A DNA stretch of 64,000 bases from Amphibiibacter pelophylacis (GTDB lineage Bacteria > Pseudomonadota > Gammaproteobacteria > Burkholderiales > Burkholderiaceae_C): assembly GCF_037688875.1 (NCBI RefSeq), contig NZ_JAWDIE010000011.1, positions 53,290 through 117,289 on the forward strand, written 5' to 3'. Position 1 is the first letter of the stretch. The number at the start of each line of letters is the position of its first letter. Position numbers and translations under genes: made by a program. This document shows positions 1 through 8,123 of the stretch, piece by piece. The notes under the pieces are model-generated. The model was not told where the DNA came from and did not search any database. It saw only the letters and a list, made by a program, of their open reading frames with translations.

Positions 1-434
1 CCTTTGGTCACCACGATGAAGTTGATCACCACCAGAATCGCGAAAACGATCAGGCCGACGGTGAAGTTGCCGCCGATCAGGAAGTGTCCGAACGATTCGA
101 TCACCTTGCCTGCCGCGCCCGGCCCCTCGTGGCCTTCCAGCAGCACCACGCGCGTCGAGGCGACGTTGAGCGACAGCCTCAGCAGCGTCGTGAACAGCAG
201 CACCGTGGGGAAGGCGGCGAAATCCAGCGGCTTGACCATGCTGGCCGACACCATCATCACCATCAGCGCCATGGCGATGTTGAAGGTGAAGAACAGGTCC
301 AGCACGAAGGCCGGCATGGGCAGCACCATCAGCGACAGCACCATGACGACAAAGAGCGGCACCAGCAGGCTCTGGGTCAGGGCGCGGCGGTCGCCGCCCA
401 TCAGGGACTGCAGGCGCAGCAGGGCGGCGTTCAT
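1..434 (-). CDS. flhA: Flagellar biosynthesis protein FlhA, N-terminal part (cut by window edge)
   Basis: This is the first ~144 residues of the FlhA export-gate protein of the flagellar type III secretion system, an inner-membrane protein that forms the substrate docking ring. The visible part starts MNAALLRLQSLMGG and contains closely packed hydrophobic membrane segments, followed by a segment typical of FlhA (LRLSLNVASTR and EGHEGPGAAGKVIE). The ATG at 434 overlaps the flhB stop codon in an ATGA, so the two are translationally coupled. The remaining ~550 residues lie beyond position 1. Confidence is high because both the motifs and the flhB neighbour agree. Confidence 0.93.
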   Translation of the reverse strand, partial: MNAALLRLQSLMGGDRRALTQSLLVPLFVVMVLSLMVLPMPAFVLDLFFTFNIAMALMVMMVSASMVKPLDFAAFPTVLLFTTLLRLSLNVASTRVVLLEGHEGPGAAGKVIESFGHFLIGGNFTVGLIVFAILVVINFIVVTK

Positions 435-1615
435 GCCTCAGGCCCGTAGGTGGCGCTGCGGCGCGGGTCGGTGGCCGTGGGCTCGGGCGGCGGCGCGTCC
501 TGCGGATCCAGCCCGCGCGGCACGCTGACGCGGGGCATGTCGCCGGGCATGGGCCCTTCCCCGCGCAGCGCGGCGCGCAGCTGGTAGACATAGGCCAGCA
601 CCTGCGCGACGGCGGCGAAAAGCTCGGTGGGCACCTCGCGGTCCAGCGGCACATGGGCATAAAGCGCCCGCGCCAGCGGGGGGCTGGTGAGCACCGGCAC
701 ATCGGCGCGCCGGGCCGCGTCGCGGATCTGGAAGGCCAGGAAATCGGTCCCTTTCGCGACCACAGCGGGCGCGGCCATGCTGCCCTCGTCGTACTTCAGC
801 GCCACGGCGTAGTGGTCGGGGTTCATCACCACCATGTCGGCGGCGGGCACGGCGGCCAGCATGCGGCGGCGGCCGATCTCGTGCATGCGCTGCTTCTGGC
901 GGCCCTTGGTTTCGGGGCTGCCTTCGGATTCCTTGTGCTCCTGCTTGACCTCGGAGTGGCTCATGCGCAGCTTGCGCGCCATCATGAAGCGCTGCAGCGG
1001 CAGATCGACCAGACCAAACAGGCCAAGCACCCCCACCAGCAGCATCAACCCGCCCCAGATGCTGTGCCCCATGGCCGCGATGGCCTGGGGCACGTCCAGC
1101 CCCAGCAGCGCAGTGAAATCCGACAGGTGGTGAAACAGGTAAGCGCCGGCCACACTGCCCAGCACGGCCAGCACGCCGACGGATTTGGCCGTTTCGACCA
1201 GCTGCTGCGGCGAGACCAGCCGCGCCACACCCGTCAGCGGGTTGAGCTTGGAAAACTTCGGGGCCAGCGCCTTCATCGAGAAATTCCACCCGCCCGCCGC
1301 CAGGCTGGACGCCACCACGCCCGCCGTGATGCACAGCCCCAGCAGCACGATGGCGGCCAGCGCCTCCAGCCCCGGGCCCAGCAGGCGCTGGGGCAGCGTC
1401 ATGGCGCGCAGCGACTGGGCGTCAAACGTCAGCCCCTGCTGCATCAGGCGCACCAGCCAGCCCCACAGCCAGGGCGCCGCCGCAAAAACCAGCAGCAGGC
1501 CCATGCCCACGACCGCCATGTGCGACAGCTCGCGCGAACGCGCCACCTGCCCGTCCTCGCGGGCCTTGCGGATGCGTTTCTCGGTGGCGGGAAGGGTCTT
1601 GTCGCTGTCGGACAT
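431..1615 (-). CDS. flhB: Flagellar export switch protein FlhB
   Basis: FlhB is the membrane component of the flagellar type III export apparatus that switches substrate class from rod/hook to filament. The chosen start gives MSDSDKTLPATEKRIRKARE, the usual FlhB N-terminus; an upstream in-frame ATG at 1657 would add an atypical 14 residues. Four hydrophobic segments are followed by the cytoplasmic domain (HSEVKQEHKESEGSPETKGR) and the autocleavage region. The normal NPTH cleavage loop reads NPDH here (in VVMNPDHYAVALKYDEG), keeping Asn, Pro and His but replacing Thr with Asp. The protein is ~394 residues, slightly long because of a Pro-rich C-terminal tail. It is coupled to flhA by an ATGA overlap. 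Confidence 0.93.
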   Translation of the reverse strand: MSDSDKTLPATEKRIRKAREDGQVARSRELSHMAVVGMGLLLVFAAAPWLWGWLVRLMQQGLTFDAQSLRAMTLPQRLLGPGLEALAAIVLLGLCITAGVVASSLAAGGWNFSMKALAPKFSKLNPLTGVARLVSPQQLVETAKSVGVLAVLGSVAGAYLFHHLSDFTALLGLDVPQAIAAMGHSIWGGLMLLVGVLGLFGLVDLPLQRFMMARKLRMSHSEVKQEHKESEGSPETKGRQKQRMHEIGRRRMLAAVPAADMVVMNPDHYAVALKYDEGSMAAPAVVAKGTDFLAFQIRDAARRADVPVLTSPPLARALYAHVPLDREVPTELFAAVAQVLAYVYQLRAALRGEGPMPGDMPRVSVPRGLDPQDAPPPEPTATDPRRSATYGPEA

Positions 1616-1776
1616 GGCGGGCGTTGCGGGCGTGATGCAGGAAATCGCAGCGGCCACGATCCGGCCAGCGTTGTGATCGCATCTTGCCCTTCAGCGCCCG
1701 CGCTGTCCGGTCGATAAGTGGGGGAAAAGCGGACGAGTTTGGCGCCCGCCGGGGGGTTCGACCCGGCGCCCGGGAG
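1616..1776. other. Intergenic gap upstream of flhB
   Basis: This 161-base gap separates the reductase stop from the flhB start. It holds a GC-rich inverted repeat (about 1748-1767, GCCGGG/CCCGGC arms) with no T run, so it is not a convincing terminator. I saw no clear sigma-28 or sigma-54 flagellar promoter; the flhBA promoter presumably lies here but cannot be placed. Confidence 0.35.
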
Positions 1777-2622
1777 TCAGGTGCCCGGCGTCAGCGGCTC
1801 AAGATAAGGGCTGTCGTTCGGGTCGGCAAAGAGTCGCTGCCCCGTATCCATGGCGCGGATGGCCTGCAGGTCTTCGCGCGTCAGCTGGAAATCAAACACC
1901 TGCAGGTTCTCGCGCTGGCGCTCGGCATTGGACGATTTGGGGAAGACCACCCGGCCCTCCTGCAAATGCCAGCGCAGCACCACCTGCGCCGGGCTTTTGC
2001 CATAGCGCGCCGCCATCTGGGCGATCAGCGGATCGCGCAGCACGTCGCCAGCGCGGGCCAGCGGGCTCCAGGCCTGCGTGATGATGGCGTTCTGGCGGTT
2101 GAACTCGAAAGCCGCGCGGTTCTGGAACTGCGGATGCAGCTCGATCTGGTTGACCACCGGACGCACGCCCGTCGCCTTGACCAGTGCCGAAATGTGCGCC
2201 GGTTCGAAGTTGGACACGCCGATCGATCGCGCCAGGCCCTGCTGCTGCAGATCGATCAGCGTCTCCCAGGTCTCGGTGGTCAGGCCCAGCACCGGGCAGG
2301 GCCAGTGGATGAGCAGCAGATCCACGCTGTCCAGCCCCAGACGCTCCAGGCTTTGGTGCACCGAAGCGGTGGCTTTTTCGCGCCCGTGGTGGGTGTTCCA
2401 GACCTTGGTGGTGATGAAGACCTCGTCGCGCGGCAGCCCGGACTGCACCAGCGCCTGGCCCACCCCGCGCTCGTTGCCGTAGGCCGCCGCCGTGTCGATG
2501 TGGCGGTAGCCCAGCTCCAGCGCCTGCAGCACGGCGGCGGCGGTCTCGTCCTGCGCAATATCCCAGACCCCCAGCCCCAGGCTGGGAATGCGTCGGCCGT
2601 CGTTCAGAACCTGATGGGGCAT
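1777..2622 (-). CDS. Aldo/keto reductase (2,5-diketogluconate reductase-like)
   Basis: This is a 281-residue cytosolic NADPH-dependent aldehyde/ketone reductase of the AKR superfamily, a TIM barrel of normal length. The N-terminus (LNDGRRIPSLGLGVW) and the catalytic tetrad regions are visible: Asp and Tyr in HIDTAAAYGNE, Lys in FITTKVW and His in LLIHWPCP. The family signature GVSNFEPAHI and the cofactor-binding segment VFPKSSNAERQREN are intact. It resembles DkgA/DkgB, which reduce 2,5-diketo-D-gluconate and methylglyoxal, but the true substrate cannot be told from sequence. It stands alone between flhB and ahpF on the same strand; no regulatory site was recognised. Confidence 0.9.
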   Translation of the reverse strand: MPHQVLNDGRRIPSLGLGVWDIAQDETAAAVLQALELGYRHIDTAAAYGNERGVGQALVQSGLPRDEVFITTKVWNTHHGREKATASVHQSLERLGLDSVDLLLIHWPCPVLGLTTETWETLIDLQQQGLARSIGVSNFEPAHISALVKATGVRPVVNQIELHPQFQNRAAFEFNRQNAIITQAWSPLARAGDVLRDPLIAQMAARYGKSPAQVVLRWHLQEGRVVFPKSSNAERQRENLQVFDFQLTREDLQAIRAMDTGQRLFADPNDSPYLEPLTPGT

Positions 2623-2700
2623 AGCGATGTCCTTGTGGATCGGGTGAGGGGCAGTCTAGCGTATGTGGGCGGTGTGCTCCGTCACTTTGCCCCGGCCCAG

Positions 2701-4290
2701 TCAGCCCCCCGAAACCTCCTCCGCCACAGCCGCATCCACCGGCAGACGGATCAGGTGATCGAAGGCCGACAGCGCGGCCTTGGCGCCTTCGCCCACCGCG
2801 ATGACGATCTGCTTGTAAGGCACGGTGGTGCAGTCGCCCGCCGCAAAAACGCCGGGGATGCTGGTTTCGCCGCGCGGATTCACTTCGATCTCGCCATGGC
2901 GCGACAGCGACAGCGTGCCCTTGAGCCAGTCGGTGTTGGGCAGCAGGCCGATCTGCACGAAAAGGCCCTGCAGCGCAACCGTGTGCGTCTGGCCGCTGCG
3001 GCGGTCGGTGTACTCCAGGCCGTTGACCTTCTGGCCGTCGCCCAGCACCGCCGAGGTCTGCGCGTGGGTGATGACGGTGACGTTGGGCAGGCTGCGCAGG
3101 CGCGCCTGCAGCACGGCGTCGGCGCGCAGGGTGTCGGCGAACTCCAGCAGCGTCACGTGTGCGACGATGCCGGCCAGGTCAATGGCCGCCTCCACGCCCG
3201 AATTGCCCCCGCCGATCACCGCCACGCGCTGGCCCTTGAACAGCGGGCCGTCGCAGTGCGGGCAGAAGCACACGCCCTTGCCCTTGTACTGCTGCTCGCC
3301 GGGGACGCCCAGCTCGCGCCAGCGCGCGCCGGTGGACAGCACCACGCTGCGCGCCTTCAGGCTGGCGCCGCTGGACAATCGCACTTCGTGCAGGCCGTCG
3401 GCCCCGGCGGGGATGAGCTGTTCGGCGCGCTGAAGGTTCATCACATCGACCTCGTAGGCCTTGACGTGCTGCTCCATGGCGGCCGCCAGGCGCGGGCCCT
3501 CGGTTTCGGGGACGGAGATGAAGTTTTCGATGCCCGCCGTGTCCAGCACCTGGCCGCCGAAGCGTTCGGCGACCACGCCCGTGCGGATGCCTTTGCGTGC
3601 AGCGTAAATCGCGGCCGCGGCGCCCGCCGGGCCACCGCCCACGACCAGCACGTCAAAGGCGTCTTTGGTGGCGATTTTTTCGGCCTCTCGCACAGCAGCG
3701 CCAGTGTCCAGTTTCGCCAGGATGTCGGCCACGCCCATGCGGCCCTGACCGAAGGGTTCGCCGTTCAGGTAGACGCTCGGCACGGCCATGATCTGGCGCG
3801 ACTGCACTTCGTCCTGGAAGAGCGCGCCATCCACCGTCACGTGGCGGATGCCGGGGTTGAGCACCGCCATCAGGTTCAGCGCCTGCACGACTTCGGGGCA
3901 GTTCTGGCAGGTCAGCGACATGTAGGTGACGAAATCCCACGAGCCAGGCAGCGCGCGGATGGCGTCGATCTGCTCGGCCTCGATGCGTGGCGGGTGGCCG
4001 CCGGCCTGCAGCAGCGCCAGCACCAGCGAGGTGAACTCGTGCCCCATGGGCAGCCCGGCGAAGCGGATGCCCATGTCCACGCCCGGACGCCCGATGCTGA
4101 ACGACGGGCGGCGCGCATCGTCACCATCCAGGCGCACGCTGACCTTATCCGAGCAGGCCGCGATGTCGCCCAGCAGCTCGCGCATCCGGGCCGAGGATTC
4201 GTCCTCACCCAGCGTCGCCACCAGTTCCACGGGGTGCTGCAGCTTCTCCAGGTAGGCTTTCAGTTGGGGGATCAGGGCGGCGTCAAGCAT
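2701..4290 (-). CDS. ahpF: Alkyl hydroperoxide reductase subunit F
   Basis: AhpF is the NADH:peroxiredoxin oxidoreductase that re-reduces AhpC. The 529-residue length matches the family. An N-terminal double thioredoxin-like domain carries the CQNC pair (C128/C131), followed by an FAD-binding motif (VVGGGPAGAAAA), the thioredoxin reductase-like redox pair CPHC (C343/C346) and the NADH-binding motif VIGGGNSGVEAA. The C-terminal FAD motif GVFAAGDCTTVPYKQI is also present. It lies 107 bases downstream of ahpC on the same strand, behind a hairpin terminator, so it is probably expressed by read-through from the ahpC promoter at a lower level. Confidence 0.97.
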   Translation of the reverse strand: MLDAALIPQLKAYLEKLQHPVELVATLGEDESSARMRELLGDIAACSDKVSVRLDGDDARRPSFSIGRPGVDMGIRFAGLPMGHEFTSLVLALLQAGGHPPRIEAEQIDAIRALPGSWDFVTYMSLTCQNCPEVVQALNLMAVLNPGIRHVTVDGALFQDEVQSRQIMAVPSVYLNGEPFGQGRMGVADILAKLDTGAAVREAEKIATKDAFDVLVVGGGPAGAAAAIYAARKGIRTGVVAERFGGQVLDTAGIENFISVPETEGPRLAAAMEQHVKAYEVDVMNLQRAEQLIPAGADGLHEVRLSSGASLKARSVVLSTGARWRELGVPGEQQYKGKGVCFCPHCDGPLFKGQRVAVIGGGNSGVEAAIDLAGIVAHVTLLEFADTLRADAVLQARLRSLPNVTVITHAQTSAVLGDGQKVNGLEYTDRRSGQTHTVALQGLFVQIGLLPNTDWLKGTLSLSRHGEIEVNPRGETSIPGVFAAGDCTTVPYKQIVIAVGEGAKAALSAFDHLIRLPVDAAVAEEVSGG

Positions 4291-4310
4291 GGTTCACCTC
4301 ATCAGGATTC

Positions 4311-4348
4311 AAAAAAAAGCGCCTGCGCCGGACAGACCGGCGCGGCGC
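4311..4348 (-). terminator. Hairpin terminator/attenuator between ahpC and ahpF
   Basis: On the minus strand a GC-rich stem (4319-4331 pairing with 4337-4348, one bulge, 5-base loop) is followed by eight T residues (4311-4318). This is a typical intrinsic terminator placed after ahpC; partial read-through would explain how ahpF is expressed from the same promoter. Confidence 0.8.
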
Positions 4349-4397
4349 ATGGACCGGCTGGCAAAGCGCCAGATGGTCCGGGCCCAAGGGCCTGCGA

Positions 4398-4961
4398 TCA
4401 GATCTTGCCGACCAGGTCCAGGCTGGGGGCCAGCGTTTCGGCGCCCGGCGTCCACTTGGCGGGGCAGACTTCGCCCGGGTGAGCGGCGATGTACTGGGCG
4501 GCCTGCACCTTGCGCAGCAGCTCGTTGGCGTCACGGCCGATGCCGTTGTCGTGGATTTCGCACAGCTTGATCTGGCCTTCGGGGTTGATCACGAAGGTGC
4601 CACGCAGCGCCAGGCCCTCTTCTTCGATCATCACGCCGAAGTTGCGGGTGATGGTGCCCGTCGGGTCGCCGATCAGCGGGTAGGCGATCTTTTTGATCGT
4701 GTCCGACGTGTCGTGCCAGGCCTTGTGCGTGAAGTGGGTGTCGGTGGACACGCCGTAAATTTCCACGCCCAGCGATTTGAAGGTGCTGTAGTGGTCGGCC
4801 AGATCGCCCAGTTCGGTCGGGCACACGAAAGTGAAGTCGGCCGGGTAGAAGAACATCACAGACCACTTGCCCTTCAGGCTGTCCTGCGTCACAGGCACGA
4901 ACTTGCCGTTGTGATAGGCGGTGGCAGAGAAAGGCTTGATTTCGGTGTTGATCAGGGACAT
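4398..4961 (-). CDS. ahpC: Alkyl hydroperoxide reductase subunit C (peroxiredoxin)
   Basis: This typical 2-Cys peroxiredoxin reduces hydrogen peroxide, alkyl peroxides and peroxynitrite in the cytosol. The 187-residue product beginning MSLINTEIKPFSATAYHNG matches AhpC; an in-frame ATG at 5003 would add 14 residues overlapping the promoter and was rejected. The peroxidatic cysteine is C47 (FTFVCPTELGDLAD) and the resolving cysteine is C166 (EVCPAKW), as in enterobacterial AhpC. AhpF, its reductase, follows on the same strand. An OxyR-like half site lies about 68 bases upstream of the start, fitting peroxide induction. Confidence 0.97.
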   Translation of the reverse strand: MSLINTEIKPFSATAYHNGKFVPVTQDSLKGKWSVMFFYPADFTFVCPTELGDLADHYSTFKSLGVEIYGVSTDTHFTHKAWHDTSDTIKKIAYPLIGDPTGTITRNFGVMIEEEGLALRGTFVINPEGQIKLCEIHDNGIGRDANELLRKVQAAQYIAAHPGEVCPAKWTPGAETLAPSLDLVGKI

Positions 4962-5028
4962 GGTCGTTGAAGCGAACAGTTGATAAGGCCAAAAATATAG
5001 CACAAACCGAGGGAAAACCCTTTATTTG

Positions 5029-5043
5029 ATAGTGAAAAGCTAT
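5029..5043 (-). promoter_or_regulatory. OxyR-like half site upstream of ahpC
   Basis: ATAG-N7-CTAT (ATAGTGAAAAGCTAT), one half of the OxyR consensus ATAG-N7-CTAT-N7-ATAG-N7-CTAT, lies upstream of ahpC; the flanking half is not conserved. On the minus strand a TATATT -10 element lies at about 4994-4999 with no good -35, as expected for an activator-dependent promoter. Confidence 0.5.
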
Positions 5044-5076
5044 TCCGACCGCTTAACTGACTCATGCACCACAAAA

Positions 5077-5092
5077 TTAACATGCATGTTAA
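5077..5092. promoter_or_regulatory. 16-bp perfect palindrome, candidate antitoxin operator
   Basis: TTAACATGCATGTTAA reads the same on both strands. It lies in an AT-rich stretch upstream of the decayed toxin gene and its XRE antitoxin, where such systems usually carry an autoregulatory operator. Binding by the antitoxin is inference. Confidence 0.4.
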
Positions 5093-5110
5093 CATTCAAT
5101 CCTGATCTAA

Positions 5111-5239
5111 CGTATCCAGTTCTTTGTTGTGGACCAGAGGATCGTGATCCTTCACGGCTTCATCAAGAAAACACCAGCCACACCGCAGGCCGAACTAAAA
5201 ATCGCCCGCAAACGCATGAAGGAGGTTCACCGTGTCTGA
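5111..5239 (+). pseudogene. Remnant of a HigB/RelE-like (Gp49 family) toxin
   Basis: After an in-frame TAA (5108-5110) the reading frame encodes 42 residues including QFFVVDQRIVILHGFIKKTP and AELKIARKRMKEVHRV. This is the conserved C-terminal part of phage Gp49-like/HigB host-inhibition toxins. The first ~60 residues of the family, with much of the fold, are missing, and the upstream sequence does not encode them. The stop codon overlaps the start of the antitoxin gene by 8 bases, as in intact toxin-first higBA operons. It is therefore a truncated, probably inactive toxin. Confidence 0.65.
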
Positions 5240-5549
5240 CACTGAGCAGTTCGCACCTGTTGACTTCGAGCCAGAAGCCTACGCCAGGCAGCGCAGTGCC
5301 GCCGATCCGGCGTTCAAGAGCGCCCATGACGCGCTGGAGGATGAGTTCAGCGCGCTGGATGTCCTGTTGCGGGCCCGCAAGGAGGCCGGTCTCAGCCAGG
5401 CGGAAGTCGCGCAGCGCATGGGCATTGCGCCTGCCTCGCTGGCCCGCATCGAAAGCAGCGTCGGCAACCGGCGCCATGCGCCGTCGCTCTCAACGCTGAG
5501 ACGCTATGCGCAGGCCTGCGGCAAACGCCTGGCACTGCGTCTGGACTGA
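5232..5549 (+). CDS. XRE-family helix-turn-helix antitoxin (HigA-like)
   Basis: The product is 105 residues long with a GTG start, preceded by a strong ribosome binding site (AAGGAGG ending 8 bases upstream). The C-terminal half is a helix-turn-helix of the XRE/HigA type: LLRARKEAGLSQAEVAQRMG, then APASLARIESS, with a following helix (PSLSTLRRYAQACGKRL) typical of HigA-like antitoxins. The start overlaps the toxin remnant. With the toxin broken, this may be an orphan antitoxin that represses its own operator or neutralises another toxin. Its reading frame is intact. Confidence 0.85.
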   Translation: MSDTEQFAPVDFEPEAYARQRSAADPAFKSAHDALEDEFSALDVLLRARKEAGLSQAEVAQRMGIAPASLARIESSVGNRRHAPSLSTLRRYAQACGKRLALRLD

Positions 5550-5586
5550 ATCGCCCTCGGCAGCAGGGCACCGCCGCTCTCCAGAC

Positions 5587-6621
5587 TCACCCCCCCATCC
5601 CCGGCCCCACCGTTTCGGCGCCATGGCGCATCTGGCGGCCCTGGACCAGCTCGTTCAGAATCTCGTGATACAGCGCCAGCCGGCGGGGCGAAAGACGCCC
5701 AGCGGCCACAGCGGCGCTGACCGCGCAGCCGGGCTCGTGGCCGTGACGGCAATCCAGAAAGCGGCAGTCGGGGCTGAGGCGGGCGATGTCGGGCATGAGC
5801 CCGCCCAGGGCGTCTGGCGCCACGTGCTGCAGGCCAAACTCCTGGAAGCCCGGAGAATCCAGCAGCGCAGGCACCGGCCAGCCGTCCTGCGGATGCGCGC
5901 TGGCGCCCTCGGGCACGAAAAGCCGCGTGTGCGTGGTGGTGTGGCGGCCGGAGTTGAGCGCCTGCGAAATCTCGCCCGTCACCGCCTGCGCCTGGGGCAC
6001 CAGCAGGTTGACCAGCGTGCTTTTGCCCGTGCCGCTGGGCCCCAGCACCAGCACGCGCTGCCCGGCCAGCAGGGGCTCCAGCAGCGCTTTGGCCGCATCG
6101 GGCTGCTGCGCCAGCGACAGGCGGTGCACGGCCACGCCCATATCGGCGTAAGGCTGCAGGCGCGCATGGGCCGCGTCGGCGCCGGGCAGGTCGGACTTGT
6201 TGAAGAGGATGTCGGCCGCGATGTCCGCCGACTGCGCCGCGATCAGCGCGCGCGCCAGCTGGCTTTCGCTGAACACGGGCTCGACCGCGACCATGATCCA
6301 CAGCCGGTCCACATTGGCCGCGAACGATTTGCTGCGCCACAGATCCTGCCGGTAAAGCAGGTTGCTGCGCGGCTGGACGGATTCGATGACCGCGCCATCG
6401 CCCGTCGGCCGCCACAGCACGCGGTCGCCGACCACGGTCTCGCTTTTCTTGCCGCGCGAGTGCGCGTGCATCGTCTCGCCGCTGCGCGTGCGCATCAGAT
6501 CATGGCGACCATGGCTGGCGACGATCCAGCCCTCCTGCAGGCTGGCGTCGGGTGCGGCGACGGGTTTTTTCCCGGAGCCCGGCCGACCCGAGCCCGCGCT
6601 GCGGGGCTGGCGCGGCGCCAT
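5587..6621 (-). CDS. rsgA: Ribosome small subunit-dependent GTPase A
   Basis: RsgA (YjeQ) is a circularly permuted GTPase that helps late 30S subunit maturation. The order of motifs shows the permutation: an N-terminal OB fold (GDRVLWRPTGDGAVIESV), then the G4 motif NKSD near residue 140, the Walker A GPSGTGKST near residue 194, and the G3 motif DSPGF. The C-terminal zinc-binding cluster CRFLDCRHGHEPGC (Cys, His and Cys ligands) is intact. The length of 344 residues includes a basic, Pro/Gly-rich N-terminal tail. It overlaps the upstream protease gene by one base (TGATG), so the pair is translationally coupled. Confidence 0.95.
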   Translation of the reverse strand: MAPRQPRSAGSGRPGSGKKPVAAPDASLQEGWIVASHGRHDLMRTRSGETMHAHSRGKKSETVVGDRVLWRPTGDGAVIESVQPRSNLLYRQDLWRSKSFAANVDRLWIMVAVEPVFSESQLARALIAAQSADIAADILFNKSDLPGADAAHARLQPYADMGVAVHRLSLAQQPDAAKALLEPLLAGQRVLVLGPSGTGKSTLVNLLVPQAQAVTGEISQALNSGRHTTTHTRLFVPEGASAHPQDGWPVPALLDSPGFQEFGLQHVAPDALGGLMPDIARLSPDCRFLDCRHGHEPGCAVSAAVAAGRLSPRRLALYHEILNELVQGRQMRHGAETVGPGMGG

Positions 6622-7943
6622 CAGGCGGCCCCTGCCGTCTGGGCCTCAAGCCCGGGCGTCAGACGCGGCAGTCGGGCCAGCGCGGCCAGGCGCTCGGACG
6701 CGGGCGGGTGCGAGTAATAAAAGCGCGCATAAACCGGATCGGGCGTCAGCGTCGAGGCGTTGTCGCGGTAGAGCTTGAGCAGCGCGCTGCGCAGCGCGTC
6801 GCGGTCGGCGTGGGCGCTGGCGTAGGCATCCGCCTCGAACTCGTGGCGGCGCGACAGCCGCGCCGTGAAAGGCGACAGCGCGAAAGTGAATTCGGGCAGC
6901 GCCAGCATCAGAAGGATGAGCAGCGCCGCGTGATCGCGCGGCAGCGTGCCGGGCAGCACGCCCAGGCCAGTGTAGAACCAGCCCTGCTGGCCCACCCAGC
7001 CCAGCAGCGCCAGCAGCGGCAGGCCCAGGCCCAGCGCAATCCCGATCCGCCAGGCGATGTGGTTCAGGCGGAAATGCCCCAGCTCGTGCGCCAGCACGGC
7101 ATGGGTTTCCTCGGGGCTGAGCTTGTCGAGCAGCGTGTCGTAAAAGACCACGCGCTTGGCCCGGCCCAGGCCCGTGAAATAGGCGTTGGCGCGCGCGCTG
7201 CGGCGGCTGCCATCGACCACGAAAACGCCGCGCGACTGAAAGCCGCAGCGCCGCATCAGCGCCTCGATGCCGGCCAGCAGCTCGGCGTCCTTCAAAGGCT
7301 CGAAACGGTTGAAGAGCGGCGCGATCCACAGCGGGAAAATCACCATCATCGCCAGCGTGAACGCCACCCAGATGCCCCAGGCCGCCAGCCACCACAGCGG
7401 GCCTGCCGCCGCCATGGCCCACAGCACCAGCGCGGCCAGCGGTCCGCCGATCAGCAGCGCAAGCAGCAGGCCGCGCGCCTGATCGCTCCAGAAGAGGCGC
7501 TGCGTGCTGCGGTTGAAGCCGTAACGCGCCTCCAGCCGGAAGGTGCTCGCCCAGGAAAAGGGCAGATCAATCAGCGCGCCGACCAGGGCGAAAACGCCCA
7601 GCAGCACCAGCCCGGCCAGCAGCGGGTGCTGCACCAGAAAAGGCTGGGCGGCAATCTGCTCCTGCACCCACTGCAGGCCGCCCGCCAGCGTCCAGCACAC
7701 CAGCAGCAGCACGGCCACTGCCGAACCCAGCAGATCGTGCTGCAGGCGGTCGGCCGTGTAGCGCGCCGCCGTGGCGTGTTTGTCGGGCTCGATGTGTCCG
7801 GCAAAATCGGCGGGCACGTCGTGCTGGTGGCTCAGTACGCTGCGCACCTGGCGCAGGTTGAGCCACGCCTTCAGCCCCAGATTGAAGGAGATGAGCACGG
7901 CAAACAGCAGCGAAAAAATCAGGCTGGGTGTCAGGTCTGGCAT
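6621..7943 (-). CDS. M48 family metalloprotease, Ste24/CAAX-protease type
   Basis: This is an integral membrane zinc metallopeptidase of the Ste24p-like M48A group. The zinc site HELGH (within HAVLAHELGHFRLNH) is at about residue 283 and the third ligand region EFEADAYASAHADRDAL lies about 85 residues later. Several hydrophobic segments match the multi-span Ste24 barrel, including LIFSLLFAVLISFNLG near the start. The start MPDLTPSLIF was preferred over an ATG at 8042 because it begins at the first membrane segment. Bacterial members are thought to act in membrane protein quality control, but the substrate is unknown. It is coupled to rsgA. Confidence 0.9.
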   Translation of the reverse strand: MPDLTPSLIFSLLFAVLISFNLGLKAWLNLRQVRSVLSHQHDVPADFAGHIEPDKHATAARYTADRLQHDLLGSAVAVLLLVCWTLAGGLQWVQEQIAAQPFLVQHPLLAGLVLLGVFALVGALIDLPFSWASTFRLEARYGFNRSTQRLFWSDQARGLLLALLIGGPLAALVLWAMAAAGPLWWLAAWGIWVAFTLAMMVIFPLWIAPLFNRFEPLKDAELLAGIEALMRRCGFQSRGVFVVDGSRRSARANAYFTGLGRAKRVVFYDTLLDKLSPEETHAVLAHELGHFRLNHIAWRIGIALGLGLPLLALLGWVGQQGWFYTGLGVLPGTLPRDHAALLILLMLALPEFTFALSPFTARLSRRHEFEADAYASAHADRDALRSALLKLYRDNASTLTPDPVYARFYYSHPPASERLAALARLPRLTPGLEAQTAGAA

Positions 7944-8123
7944 GGTGGCAAAGGCGGCGGTGCGCCGCAGGCGGTTCATCGCGGGCCTGAGGCTGCGACA
8001 ATACGCCATCAGCCCTGCCCGCATCTGCGCATTGTCAGCCATGACAGGCGCCTTTGCAGAGCGGTACTTTTCCTGCCTTCGCGGCCGACCTGACTTCTGC
8101 GCGAAACTTCAGCGCCATCCATC

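Noticed and set aside
1684..4482. A 932-residue plus-strand open frame over the reductase and ahpF
   Set aside because: It runs opposite two genes with clear catalytic motifs and gives a low-complexity product.
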